Part shown: positions 26,450-36,180 of the stretch, one piece after another
Layout of the letters: every line of letters begins with the position of its first letter
Numbering within the stretch: the first letter of the stretch is position 1
Assembly (NCBI GenBank): GCA_041675505.1
Contig: JBAYTR010000003.1
Span: 124,001-188,000 of the forward strand
Length of the DNA: 64,000 nt
Source of the DNA: JAGPCK01 sp041675505
Lineage (GTDB): Bacteria; Bacteroidota; Bacteroidia; UKL13-3
Direction: 5' to 3'
Program-made: the position numbers and the translations under genes
Notes under the pieces: generated by a model
The model's database searches: none
What the model was told of the DNA's origin: nothing
What the model saw: only the letters and a program-made list of their open reading frames with translations

Positions 26450-29400
26450 ATGCGATTCAGAAAAAGTACTCTTTACATTTTGGTGGCCGTTGTATTCACA
26501 TTCATTGTGAATCAGGTCAGTGCTCAGATTAATCTTAAGTTTTCCGCGCGGTTCTCTACCGGCTTTTACGACAAAGGAGCAGCAGAAATATCTGCATATG
26601 ATAACCTGAGTAAGCGTTTATTCGTAACCAGCGGTGCTGATACTTCTTTACGTATTGTTAACATTAACAACACATCTGCTCCCGTTCAGGTGGCACGGAT
26701 TTCGGTAGCTCCATACGGAATTGATATGACCTCAGTAGCTGCAAAGAACGGGTTAATTGCTGTGGCAGTAATTGACTCAGCCGGAAAAACAGCTAACTGT
26801 AAAGTGGTGTTTTTCGACAGCAACGGAAGTTTTATTAATCAGGTGAGAGTGGGCTCAAATCCTGATATGGTTATTTTTACACCGGATGGTAAGAAGTTGT
26901 TGGTAGCCAATGAAGGCGAACCTAACAGCGACTACACTATTGACCGAGAAGGTTCAGTAAGTATTATTGATTTATCAAACGGTGCCGCTTCATTAACACA
27001 GGCCAGTGTTCAAACTGCCGGTTTTACTCAGTTTAATTCACAAACACTTGACGCCCGCATTCGTATAACAGGTAAAATACAAAGCGGAGGTTCGTTTCTG
27101 CGCAATTCAACAGTTGCTGAAGATCTGGAACCGGAATACATCACTATATCAGATGACGGAAAAACAGCCTGGATTACTTGTCAGGAAAATAACTGCATAG
27201 CCACTTTGGATATTGATAATGCTACTATTACTGCCTTGAATGCTTTGGGTTATAAAAACCATAACCTGTCAGGGAATGGTTTAGATGCTTCAGATCAGGG
27301 TTCTGCCAATATTGCTAATTACCCTGTTTTTGGGATGTACATGCCTGATGCAGTTGCACAGTATAAAGTAGGAAACACTACTTACCTGGTTACTGCCAAT
27401 GAAGGTGATGTAAGAGCTGATTGGGGTAGTGCCAATAATGAAGAGATAAGAATGGGTTCTGCATCTTACGTATTGGATACAGCTAAATTTGGTGGTGTAG
27501 CAAACGTTACAGCACTTAAAGCGAATACTGCTTTAGGACGTTTAACTGTTTCGAAGACATGGGGTGATTTTGACAAAGACGGAAAATACGATAGCATCTT
27601 TTGTTTCGGAGGTCGTTCTTTCAGTATTTGGAATGCCAATACAGGTGCTTTGGTTTGGGATAGTAAAGACGAATTGGAACAAAGAACACTTTCAGCTTTT
27701 CCGGCTTCATTTAATGTAAGCAGTACTAACAATACGTTAAAAAACAGAAGCGATGATAAAGGCCCGGAACCGGAAGCCGTAACAATTGCTCGTATTTTTG
27801 ATAGCGTTTACGCTTTTGTAGGTCTGGAGCGCATAGGTGGTTTGATGGTGTATAACATTACCAATCCTCAATCACCTTATTTTGTTCAATACATTAACAC
27901 GCGTAATTTTTCGGTTACTCCAAGTTTAGCCAATCTTTCTTCTGTAGGTGATTTAAGTGTTGAAGGTTTATTATTTATACCCCGCAACATAAGTCCCAAC
28001 GGGAAAGATTTGGTTATTGCTTCGCATGAAATAAGCGGAACAGTAGCCGTATTTGAGGTAAATACACGCAGCGCCTTCCAAATGCAGGTGCTTCACTCCA
28101 GTGATATGGAAAGCGGTTTGGATGCTCCTGTTGATGCACCAAACTATGCAGCCATTCTTGATAAGCTGGAAGATGAACATTCTAATACATTAATTCTTTC
28201 TTCGGGAGATAATTACATTCCAAGTCCTTTCCTTTTCTCAGGTGAAGATGCAGCTTTACAAACCCCTTTACGTAACACGGCAAGTTCCTATTTCACTGGA
28301 GCCACTGCGGGTTTACGTGCTGCAATAGGTCGGGTTGACATTGCCATGATGAACATTATGGGTTTTAATGCGACTGTATTTGGCAACCATGAATTTGATT
28401 TAGGAACTGCAGAAGTAAACAGTATGATTGGTGTAGATATTCGCAGTAATGGTGCAGATAAACGTTGGATAGGTGCACAGTTTCCTTACCTCTCTGCAAA
28501 TTTGAATTTTAGTAATGATGCGAACATTTCATACCTGTACACTAATCAACGTTTGCAGGATACCGCCTTTAAAACTAATCCTACCATTACAGCTAATTCG
28601 CAAAAACGGGGTATTGCACCCAGCACAATAATTGTTCGCAATGGTGAGCGCATAGGTATAGTTGGAGCCACCACGCAGATATTAGCCAAAATTTCCTCAC
28701 CCGGTTCTACAGCGATTGTTGGACCTCAGGTTGATGACATGCCGGCTTTGGCTACCATACTTCAACCGGTTATTGATAGCCTTCGTTTTGCTGAAGGAAT
28801 TAACAAAGTTATTTTATTGGCACACCTTCAACAGTTGGCCAATGAAGAAGCATTAGCCGGTTTACTGAAAGGTGTAGATATTATTATTTCAGGAGGTTCG
28901 CACACCGTTTGTGCTGATGCGAATGACCGCATGAGACCATCTATGCCTGCTACACGTACTTATCCTATTTTGAAAACAGATGCAGAGGGTAACCCGATTG
29001 CAGTTTTGAACATGGCATCTGAGTGGAAGTACTTAGGTCGTTTTGTTTGTGATTTTGATTCTACAGGTAAACTTTTAACCTCTATCTTAGATAATACCAT
29101 AAACGGAGCATATGCAACCGATTCAGCAGGTGTTACTTCATTATACGGCAACTATGCAGCAGGTTTTGTAACAGGATCAAAAGGCGCATTGGTAAGACAA
29201 TTAGCTACAGCCACCCAATCAGTAATTACAGCAAAAGATGGCGCAATCTATGGCAAATCAAATGTATTTCTTGAAGGACGCAGAATAGCAGTTCGTACAG
29301 AAGAAACCAATCTGGGAAATGTAAGTGCAGATGCGAATTTGTGGATGGCTAAAAAGTATGATTCATCTGTAAAGATATCAATTAAGAATGGTGGAGGTAT

Positions 29401-31660
29401 CCGTTCAGCAATGGGTGAAGTTTTTGCTGTGGGAAGTGATGTGCAGTTACTCCCTACTGCTCCTAATGCTGCTGCAGGTAAAAGCAGGGGAGATATTTCA
29501 CGACTTGATATTGAAAACTCCTTACGTTTCAATAATAAACTGAGCATTGTAAGTGTAAATGCAGCCGGATTAAAACGTTTGATGGAGCACGGACTCTCAG
29601 CTACTAAACCGGGCGCTACTCCTGGACAGTTTCCACAGGTGGGTGGCTTGGCTTTGAGTTATGATACAACAAAAGCATCAGGCAGTAAAATATGGAGCAT
29701 GGTAACCATTGACTCCTTAGGCAACCGTCAGGATACCATTGTAAGAAATGGTGTTGTTTATGGAGACACAACTAAAATATATAAAGTAGTAACACTTGAT
29801 TTTCTTGCAGGCGGTGGTGATGGATATCCTTTTACCACAAACGGATTTAACCGAATCAATTTAGATACTGCTGTGAAAGATTCCATGTACGCCAAGTTTG
29901 CAGGAAACGGAAGTGAGCAGGATGCATTTGCTGAATACATGTATGCAAAACACACTGTTGCTCCATACAATGTAAGAGATACTTCAGTTATAGGCGATAA
30001 GCGGATACAATTGCTCAACTCCCGTCAGGATGATATTTTCCCTGAGACAAATCCGGCCATTACGATAGCTCAAGCTCGATTATTAGCTGCTCCCAAATTG
30101 GTGAGAACAAGAGGAGTAATTACACGTGCATGGGGCAGGTTTATATACATACAAGATGCAACGGCTGGAATAGGCGTAAGACAAGCGGCAGGTGCTATGG
30201 TAGATTCTATTGTATCAGGCGGTTTGAAAGAGGGAGATAGTGTTGAAGTTATTGCCCCCAGAAACGAGTTTAACAATTATGCGCAGATTCAATTGAACAG
30301 CGGTGCATATACGGGTGCCAACACGGTAATTAAATTAGCTTCAGGTATTGCGGTTACTCCTGTGGATGTAACCATAAAACAGCTCAATGAATCAGGCGAA
30401 CAATACGAGAGTCGTTTAATCAGATTAACTAAGTTAGAAACATCCGTATCAGGAAATTTTGCTGCCTCTACTAACTATACTGTGTGGAAGCAAAACAATC
30501 AATCAGATGTAATCACACTGCGTGTAATCTCCGGACCTGATACTGAGTTGGAAGATGCACCTGCTACACGTATCCCAAATGGTACATTTACTTTTGAAGG
30601 TATCTTGGCTCAGTTTTGTTCGTCACCAACAACCGGATGTACTTCAGGTTATCAACTTTACGGAGTTCGTAAAAAGGATATCATTGCTGACCTTAGTGCT
30701 TATGATTTGTCTTTGCCTGCTAATAATTCTCGTGTAACGGTTCAACAAAACAGCAATACTCCTGTAAACTTCAATTGGACAAACGGAAACGGCTCAACAT
30801 ACAAGTGGATGATTACAGGGATTAACGGAACATACACCGCTCCGCTTCTTTCAGGCATGGCTAATAACGGAGGAAAGGACACTGTGTTTTCTATTTCATC
30901 AGGTACGTTAGATCAGCTGGGCACTACATTGGGTGCTGCAAAAGGAGACTCGGTTCAATTACGCTGGACGGCTTATGCCTATTTTAAAGGTGATTCACTT
31001 AAAGCAACTTCCAACAACTTAATTTGGATAGTTCGAAATCGTTCTTTAACCAACTTTGCATTAACAGCTCCGCAAAACAATGCCCGAATTGAAGTACAAA
31101 ATGGTGATAACACACCTTTACAAATCTCTTGGCAGTCATCAGCGGGTGCAACGCAATACGTTTGGTTATTGGATGCTCCTTCAGGAAACTTTAGTAACCC
31201 GTTGTTGCGTTTACCTTCCAACACCGGAGGCACATTGCCACAGTTAACTTTGGTATCAGGCAATGTGAGCACCATACTCGGCAATTTGGGTGTTGCTCAA
31301 GGTGATTCCATTAATCTCAAATGGACAGTAAGAGCATTTGAAGGAAATTCAGATTCTCTGCAATCAAATAATACGTTCAATGTAAAGTTTGTTCGTAAAG
31401 CAGGTTTTGTAGGATTATCAGAATCTGCTATAGAAACAATGAGAGTTTATCCTAACCCTTTTTCAGACCACATTACTATAGAAGTTGAAAACGAACAGCT
31501 GCTTGTATTTGAGTTAATTGATTTGCAAGGACGTATTTTATTGCAAGGCAAAACAGACTCAACCACAGAGGTGAACACTGTAGGTTTAAAAGCAGGCATT
31601 TACTTGTTGCGTTTGGTTTCAGGTAATGAATCAGTAATTCAGAAAGTAGTAAAAAAGTAA
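26450..31660 (+). CDS. T9SS-sorted choice-of-anchor I / 5'-nucleotidase multidomain protein
   Basis: 1736 residues. The signal peptide ends near VSAQ (about residue 25). Residues about 28-540 are the choice-of-anchor I propeller-like region (VANEGEPNSDYTIDREGSV, TANEGDVRADWG, GPEPEAVTIARIFDSVYAFV). Residues about 545-1170 form a UshA-type phosphohydrolase: a metallophosphatase domain with LILSSGDNYIP and FGNHEFDLGT plus GGSHTV, then the 5'-nucleotidase C-terminal domain with NGGGIRSAMGEV and NSLRFNNKLSIVSVNAAGL. An OB-fold-like domain (about 1190-1390, TRGVITRAWGRFIYIQD) and two SusE/Ig-like domains (about 1410-1650) follow. A type A sorting signal ends it (RVYPNPFSDHITIEVEN, LKAGIYLLRLVSG). 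It probably cleaves phosphate from extracellular nucleotides at the cell surface. Metal ligands appear intact. A terminator lies after the stop. Confidence 0.92.
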   Translation: MRFRKSTLYILVAVVFTFIVNQVSAQINLKFSARFSTGFYDKGAAEISAYDNLSKRLFVTSGADTSLRIVNINNTSAPVQVARISVAPYGIDMTSVAAKNGLIAVAVIDSAGKTANCKVVFFDSNGSFINQVRVGSNPDMVIFTPDGKKLLVANEGEPNSDYTIDREGSVSIIDLSNGAASLTQASVQTAGFTQFNSQTLDARIRITGKIQSGGSFLRNSTVAEDLEPEYITISDDGKTAWITCQENNCIATLDIDNATITALNALGYKNHNLSGNGLDASDQGSANIANYPVFGMYMPDAVAQYKVGNTTYLVTANEGDVRADWGSANNEEIRMGSASYVLDTAKFGGVANVTALKANTALGRLTVSKTWGDFDKDGKYDSIFCFGGRSFSIWNANTGALVWDSKDELEQRTLSAFPASFNVSSTNNTLKNRSDDKGPEPEAVTIARIFDSVYAFVGLERIGGLMVYNITNPQSPYFVQYINTRNFSVTPSLANLSSVGDLSVEGLLFIPRNISPNGKDLVIASHEISGTVAVFEVNTRSAFQMQVLHSSDMESGLDAPVDAPNYAAILDKLEDEHSNTLILSSGDNYIPSPFLFSGEDAALQTPLRNTASSYFTGATAGLRAAIGRVDIAMMNIMGFNATVFGNHEFDLGTAEVNSMIGVDIRSNGADKRWIGAQFPYLSANLNFSNDANISYLYTNQRLQDTAFKTNPTITANSQKRGIAPSTIIVRNGERIGIVGATTQILAKISSPGSTAIVGPQVDDMPALATILQPVIDSLRFAEGINKVILLAHLQQLANEEALAGLLKGVDIIISGGSHTVCADANDRMRPSMPATRTYPILKTDAEGNPIAVLNMASEWKYLGRFVCDFDSTGKLLTSILDNTINGAYATDSAGVTSLYGNYAAGFVTGSKGALVRQLATATQSVITAKDGAIYGKSNVFLEGRRIAVRTEETNLGNVSADANLWMAKKYDSSVKISIKNGGGIRSAMGEVFAVGSDVQLLPTAPNAAAGKSRGDISRLDIENSLRFNNKLSIVSVNAAGLKRLMEHGLSATKPGATPGQFPQVGGLALSYDTTKASGSKIWSMVTIDSLGNRQDTIVRNGVVYGDTTKIYKVVTLDFLAGGGDGYPFTTNGFNRINLDTAVKDSMYAKFAGNGSEQDAFAEYMYAKHTVAPYNVRDTSVIGDKRIQLLNSRQDDIFPETNPAITIAQARLLAAPKLVRTRGVITRAWGRFIYIQDATAGIGVRQAAGAMVDSIVSGGLKEGDSVEVIAPRNEFNNYAQIQLNSGAYTGANTVIKLASGIAVTPVDVTIKQLNESGEQYESRLIRLTKLETSVSGNFAASTNYTVWKQNNQSDVITLRVISGPDTELEDAPATRIPNGTFTFEGILAQFCSSPTTGCTSGYQLYGVRKKDIIADLSAYDLSLPANNSRVTVQQNSNTPVNFNWTNGNGSTYKWMITGINGTYTAPLLSGMANNGGKDTVFSISSGTLDQLGTTLGAAKGDSVQLRWTAYAYFKGDSLKATSNNLIWIVRNRSLTNFALTAPQNNARIEVQNGDNTPLQISWQSSAGATQYVWLLDAPSGNFSNPLLRLPSNTGGTLPQLTLVSGNVSTILGNLGVAQGDSINLKWTVRAFEGNSDSLQSNNTFNVKFVRKAGFVGLSESAIETMRVYPNPFSDHITIEVENEQLLVFELIDLQGRILLQGKTDSTTEVNTVGLKAGIYLLRLVSGNESVIQKVVKK

Positions 31661-31691
31661 GCAATAGTAATTCTTCATTTCAGTACATCGG

Positions 31692-31720
31692 GGCCGCTTA
31701 TGCGGCCTTTGGTGTTTTTG
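31692..31720 (+). terminator. probable intrinsic terminator after the nucleotidase gene
   Basis: GGCCGC (31692-31697), loop TTAT, GCGGCC (31702-31707), then TTTGGTGTTTTT. The stem is short but all G-C; the T-tract is interrupted. Confidence 0.6.
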
Positions 31721-31773
31721 AAAATGTACAATCAGCAAAATGCGCGTTGACTTTTTTGACTAGTTTTTGTTTT

Positions 31774-31840
31774 GTACATGGATGTAGTCCTCGCCAACCA
31801 TCCGAAAGCAATGAATATCCCGAAGTGTGAAAGAGCGTGG
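31774..31840 (+). repeat. direct repeat, copy 1, left of the lipoprotein gene
   Basis: 67 bases closely matching 32531-32596 from GTACATGG to AGAGC(G)TGG. The right part (CGCCAACCAT, then GAAAGCAATG and ATATCCCGAAGTGTGAAAGAG) is almost identical. The left part, which forms a hairpin in copy 2, is altered here, but a separate TTGGCG/CGCCAA hairpin lies just beyond at 31848-31863. Confidence 0.75.
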
Positions 31841-31927
31841 ATAGTGATTGGCGGGGACGCCAACCACGGACAGGATATAGTTACATTTCTCTCAGAAAAA
31901 TGTTTTTACTTTGTATAACTAATAACT

Positions 31928-32500
31928 ATGTATATGAAAACTCCTTTATCTAACAATCGTTTTTTGATGGTTATCCTGTTTACAGGAGCCCTCTCCTTAA
32001 ACATGAAGTGCGAGACCGACAATGAAAGGTTTCAAGACTCGCAGGAAAATTTACCACCGCTTACTTTTTGGGGATTCAATACTATGGGCTGCAAGTTGGA
32101 TGGCCAAAATTGGGTAGCATACAGTGCCACTAGTTTCCCTCATTTGAGTGCATATTATGATAAGGGAAAAAACAGGTTTTATTTCAGTGGAGTAATAAAA
32201 GAAAAAAATAAAGAAAGCTTTCAAAATATTTTGGTTCAAATTATTAATCCAAAAGAAGGAAATACATTTGTTCTATCAGAAGGTAGGCCCGATAGCAACT
32301 ATGCTTATTATGTTCCAATTGTACTAATTGGAGGTGGTGGTGGGTATTATACCAATGATTCTTTAACAGGCCAAGTTCATTTGATAAAATTTGATACGGT
32401 TTATCAGATAGCCTCAGGCACATTCAAATTTAAATGTACCAATGGTGCGCAGATAAAAAATATTACTGAAGGGCGCTTTGATGTAAGTTATGCTTATTAA
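31928..32500 (+). CDS. putative exported lipoprotein (DUF6252-like)
   Basis: 190 residues; a second ATG two codons in (31934) is equally possible. A hydrophobic signal (FLMVILFTGALSLNM) runs into Lys-Cys-Glu-Thr-Asp, a possible lipidated Cys with Lys at -1, like the gene at 17531. The mature part contains GCKLDGQNWVAYS, a YYDKGKNRFYFSG strand pair, and a C-terminal IASGTFKFKC...ITEGRFDVSY pattern typical of DUF6252 lipoproteins. Function of that family is unknown. The gene is bracketed by 66-67 bp direct repeats at 31774 and 32531. Confidence 0.72.
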   Translation: MYMKTPLSNNRFLMVILFTGALSLNMKCETDNERFQDSQENLPPLTFWGFNTMGCKLDGQNWVAYSATSFPHLSAYYDKGKNRFYFSGVIKEKNKESFQNILVQIINPKEGNTFVLSEGRPDSNYAYYVPIVLIGGGGGYYTNDSLTGQVHLIKFDTVYQIASGTFKFKCTNGAQIKNITEGRFDVSYAY

Positions 32501-32530
32501 AAAAATCTAAACACTTTTTAAACTTTTTTT

Positions 32531-32596
32531 GTACATGGTTGGCGTCCCCGCCAACCATCTGAAAGCAATGGATATCCCGAAGTGTGAAAGAGCTGG
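32531..32596 (+). repeat. direct repeat, copy 2, right of the lipoprotein gene
   Basis: 66-base partner of 31774-31840. It contains a perfect 9-bp hairpin, TGGTTGGCG (32536-32544), loop TCCC, CGCCAACCA (32549-32557). Confidence 0.75.
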
Positions 32597-32621
32597 TTAA
32601 ATATGGGTTACCTTTTTTGGG

Positions 32622-33734
32622 CTAGTTTTTATTTTGTTCCACATATACTGTTGACGTAGGGAAGGCAAAAGCACAGCCGTTACGTTCTACAATTTCCATA
32701 ATACGCAGGTTGATTTCTTCCTTTACTTTAATCATGATATCCCAGTCATTGGTGTTCACGAAATAAATTACCGTAATGTCTAAATCAGAATCTTTAAAAT
32801 CAGAAAATGCCACCACTGCTTCTTCTACAGTTTGCGGATGTGCATCGATGGTTTGTTTAATGTCTTTAACTACCTGCATCAATTGTTCGCGACTTGAGCT
32901 ATAAGTAAGACCCACCGTAAATTTCACCCTGCGTTGTGTGCTGCGGGTAATGTTGTTGAGGTAGGTATCAATCATTTTTTTGTTGGGCACTATAAGTAAG
33001 CTCCGGTCGAGCGTACGAATTTTGGTACTGCGGAATCCAACACTTTCAACGGTACCTTTAAACTCAGGCGTTTCAACTAAATCTCCTGAAGCAAAGGGTT
33101 TGTCGAGGAATATGATAAAGGAACCTAATAAGTTAGCCAATGTTTCCTGTGCTGCCAGTGCTATGGCCAATCCTCCTATACCCAAGGAGGTAACAATAGC
33201 GGTGATGTTAAGGTTATATACATTGCTCAGTATGGCAAATAAACCAATGGTGGCCAGTATTACTTTGGATAGTTCCTTTACGAAAAATACCAGTTGTACA
33301 TCAGTATTAATTTCCCCGTTTTTAGACCGCTCGCACTGCACAAAGGCTATAAAATCAATGGTGCGTAAAAACACCCAGGTGATAAATGCTCCCAGTAAGG
33401 TTTCATAGGTGCGGTTAACAAACATTTTTACACCAAACTTATGCTCAGGCCCAAGTTTCCACTCGGGCGGGTATTGAATATGGTCAAACGCCATGTATAG
33501 AATGAACAATACGAAAAGTACCTCAAAGGGCTTACGTAACAGTTCCACAAATTCATCAGCATACGCATTTTTTGAATAGCCTTTAAAAAAGCGGAACATT
33601 AAGCGACTAAGCAAACGCGAACCTTGGCGTTTGATAATCCAGCCAATGAGAATGATTCCGAAGAACCACAGGTAAGCCATGACGCTGTTGCCCCAATACT
33701 CACGCAGTAAAAATTCTTCGGAATACATGTTCAT
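32622..33734 (-). CDS. MscS-type mechanosensitive ion channel
   Basis: A 370-residue small-conductance mechanosensitive channel homologue of the inner membrane, which releases solutes on osmotic downshock. Hydrophobic segments fall at about 17-35, 72-90, 110-128, 155-172 and 178-200. The pore helix TM3 and the start of the beta domain are recognisable in GIGGLAIALAAQETLANLLG, followed by KPFASGDLVE and RSTKIRTLDRSLLIVPNKK. The C-terminal alpha/beta domain ends with a short EQNKN tail. It begins two bases after the stop of the dehydrogenase gene (33737-34966), so the two are likely co-transcribed. Two adjacent ATGs (33734, 33728) are possible starts. Confidence 0.93.
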   Translation of the reverse strand: MNMYSEEFLLREYWGNSVMAYLWFFGIILIGWIIKRQGSRLLSRLMFRFFKGYSKNAYADEFVELLRKPFEVLFVLFILYMAFDHIQYPPEWKLGPEHKFGVKMFVNRTYETLLGAFITWVFLRTIDFIAFVQCERSKNGEINTDVQLVFFVKELSKVILATIGLFAILSNVYNLNITAIVTSLGIGGLAIALAAQETLANLLGSFIIFLDKPFASGDLVETPEFKGTVESVGFRSTKIRTLDRSLLIVPNKKMIDTYLNNITRSTQRRVKFTVGLTYSSSREQLMQVVKDIKQTIDAHPQTVEEAVVAFSDFKDSDLDITVIYFVNTNDWDIMIKVKEEINLRIMEIVERNGCAFAFPTSTVYVEQNKN

Positions 33735-33736
33735 CT

Positions 33737-34966
33737 TTATCGTAGTAATGTAGTTAATGACATTTCAAGTGCTTTGGCACTGATACCTGTTTTGCGCGGG
33801 TGAAACTGTTGGATACGCATTAACGTTTTGCGGATAATGTTGGAGGTGTCTTTGAATATTGCAGTGTCTTCCAATTGGGCTTCTTCGCTCATCAGGTAAG
33901 CAAACACACGGGCCATACCACAGTTGGCAATAAAATCAGGAATTACACTCACATTGTTATCAGCAAATGTGGCGATAGGTCCCATAAATATTTGTTCATC
34001 GGCAAAAGGAACATTGGCACCACAACTGATTACTTCCAGTTCGTTATCAATCATCTGCTGTAACTGTTCCTGTGTGAGCAAACGTGATGCAGCAGCAGGT
34101 ACCATAATTTCGGCACCCATGCTCCATATTTTTTCATTTACTTCTTCAAAACTCAGCAGATTTTTACCTACCAGTTTGTTTCCGTCTTTATCCAGGAACA
34201 ACTGACGAACCTCTTCAAAACTCAGCCCGTTAGAGTTCATTAATCCGCCTGAGCGATCAATGATACCCACGATTTTCGCACCGAAGCCTGCTAAGTAATA
34301 GGCTGCTGCACTTGCCACATTTCCCCAGCCCTGTATGATTACTCGTTTATTTACAATGTTGCCGTTCCAGAATTCATAATAGTTGCGTACTGCTTCAGCT
34401 ACGCCATAACCGGTAATCATGTCGGCTACTACATATTTACGCTCAACAGATGGCGATAGTTGTTCGTGGGTAATTACTTTTGATACACCTTCACGCAGGT
34501 TGTTAATCATTCGTTTTTTGCCTGCCTCATCCGGCTTAAAGTGCCCTACTGCTGTTCCTTCCTGAGGGTGAAGCAACCCGTATTGTTCAGTAATGGGAAT
34601 TACTTCATGAATCTCATCTACGTTTAAGTCACCACCTGTACCGTAGTATGTTTTCAACAATGGCATCACGGCTTTGTACCAACGTTCCAACACGCCTTTT
34701 TTACGCGGGTCATTCGGGTCAAAGTTGATACCCGATTTTGCTCCGCCAATCGGTGGTCCGGATATAGTAAACTTTACTTCCATAGTTTTGGCCAGTGAAA
34801 GTACCTCATGCTTGTTTAATCCTTTGCGCATGCGTGTACCGCCACCTGCTGAACCACCTCGTAAAGAGTTGATGACAATCCAGCCTTCAGCTTCGGTTTC
34901 CGGGTCTTTCCATTCAAATACTATTTCAGGTTGTTTTTCTTCGAAACGTTTTAAGAGATTCTGCAT
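33737..34966 (-). CDS. Glu/Leu/Phe/Val family amino-acid dehydrogenase
   Basis: 409 residues. NAD(P)-dependent oxidative deamination of an amino acid, most likely glutamate or a branched-chain residue. The dimerisation/catalytic domain shows GGSAGGGTRMRKGL near residue 37, EVKFTISGPPIGGAKSGI (catalytic Lys in GGAKSGI), and TGGDLNVDE. The Rossmann domain has VIIQGWGNVASAAAYYLAG at about 210-228. VPAAASRLLT and CGANVPF are typical of the superfamily. The GGGTRM loop resembles leucine dehydrogenases as much as glutamate dehydrogenases, so substrate is left open. It is upstream of, and nearly touching, the MscS gene. Confidence 0.9.
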   Translation of the reverse strand: MQNLLKRFEEKQPEIVFEWKDPETEAEGWIVINSLRGGSAGGGTRMRKGLNKHEVLSLAKTMEVKFTISGPPIGGAKSGINFDPNDPRKKGVLERWYKAVMPLLKTYYGTGGDLNVDEIHEVIPITEQYGLLHPQEGTAVGHFKPDEAGKKRMINNLREGVSKVITHEQLSPSVERKYVVADMITGYGVAEAVRNYYEFWNGNIVNKRVIIQGWGNVASAAAYYLAGFGAKIVGIIDRSGGLMNSNGLSFEEVRQLFLDKDGNKLVGKNLLSFEEVNEKIWSMGAEIMVPAAASRLLTQEQLQQMIDNELEVISCGANVPFADEQIFMGPIATFADNNVSVIPDFIANCGMARVFAYLMSEEAQLEDTAIFKDTSNIIRKTLMRIQQFHPRKTGISAKALEMSLTTLLR

Positions 34967-34989
34967 GTGTTTATTTTCTATGTAAGTGT

Positions 34990-36093
34990 TTATTTGATTG
35001 TTGTGTAAAGATGACTAAAGTTGCCGTACATAGCGCCACCAATGTTATTGCGTTCTGCTCCGGTTACACTTTGCAGGCAGTTGTTTTTGTTTTGTAAACG
35101 TAATGCTCCCAGCAAAGCGAAAATGAGCGCTTCCTTATAATTAACTGTATTTTTTTCGGGTACTACTATTTCTTGCCCGGCATGTTTTCTTAATTCATTA
35201 ATCAGGTATTGATTAAATGCTCCGCCACCTGTAACCAACAGTTTATTGTTACTCACTTTATACTGCTGTTCAATATCATTAATACCCTTGGCTATCTGCT
35301 GGGCGAGGTGTGTACACAAGGTAGCCAGTTTATCCTGAGGGGTGATGTGGTAGTTTTGAGCAACGGGCCAAAAGGTGCTGTTAATCCACTCCCGGTTCAA
35401 TGATTTGGGCCAGGGTTGTGCATAGAAATTTATGCCGTTAAGTTCATTCAGCAAGTCCTCATTTAAAGTGCCGTTTGCTGCCTGTTCACCGTTGTTATCA
35501 TAACCCAGGTCGAGCATGCGTGCACATCGGTTAAGTACAATATTACATGGCGCAATATCAAAAGCATGCATGTTGCCATGGCTGTTGGCACTGATGTTAG
35601 CAAAGCCGCCCAAGTTGAGGCAAAAACCATACTCGCCAAACAATAGCCGGTCTCCTATAGGAACCAACGGTGCTCCTTCGCCCCCTAAAGCCACATCTGT
35701 TGTACGAAAATCACTGATTACAGGGAGTGAGGTGGCTGCGTGCAGGTAAGCGCCATGACCAATTTGCGAAGTGTATCCCTCATCAGGTGAGTGAAAAATA
35801 GTGTGACCGTGTGAAGAAATAAAGTCAGCATGAATTTTATGCCGGTGGATGAAATCATTTACTAAGTCACCAAGATAACGTCCATAAAAAGCATCTGTTT
35901 TAGCAAAAATGGCTGCGGGCTGTTTGTACAGGTGAGAAAGGCGAATACGCCACTTGGCATCGTATGGAATGGTTTCAGCGCTGCTGATGTTAAATGTCCA
36001 GCTGTCGTTTTCTTCAGTAAGTTCGCAGCAAGCAAGGTCTACGCCATCCATAGATGAGCCCGACATTATCCCTATAACACGGTACATTCCCAT
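34990..36093 (-). CDS. anmK: anhydro-N-acetylmuramic acid kinase
   Basis: Converts 1,6-anhydroMurNAc to MurNAc-6-phosphate during peptidoglycan recycling. 367 residues from the ATG at 36093 (a second ATG lies at 36087; a TTG two codons earlier is less likely). The family start RVIGIMSGSSMDGVDLACC is complete, and SSHGHTIFHSPDEGYTSQIG, SDFRTTDVALGGEGAPLVP and LVTGGGAFNQYLI follow in order, covering sugar and ATP sites. It lies 23 nt upstream of the dehydrogenase gene on the same strand. Confidence 0.95.
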   Translation of the reverse strand: MGMYRVIGIMSGSSMDGVDLACCELTEENDSWTFNISSAETIPYDAKWRIRLSHLYKQPAAIFAKTDAFYGRYLGDLVNDFIHRHKIHADFISSHGHTIFHSPDEGYTSQIGHGAYLHAATSLPVISDFRTTDVALGGEGAPLVPIGDRLLFGEYGFCLNLGGFANISANSHGNMHAFDIAPCNIVLNRCARMLDLGYDNNGEQAANGTLNEDLLNELNGINFYAQPWPKSLNREWINSTFWPVAQNYHITPQDKLATLCTHLAQQIAKGINDIEQQYKVSNNKLLVTGGGAFNQYLINELRKHAGQEIVVPEKNTVNYKEALIFALLGALRLQNKNNCLQSVTGAERNNIGGAMYGNFSHLYTTIK

Positions 36094-36180
36094 ACTCAAA
36101 TCATTCTGTACATCAGGGGCAAAGGTAAAAGATGCAGAGAGGAAATAAAAGAAGGTTGTTTTTTCTTGAAAACCAATAAA

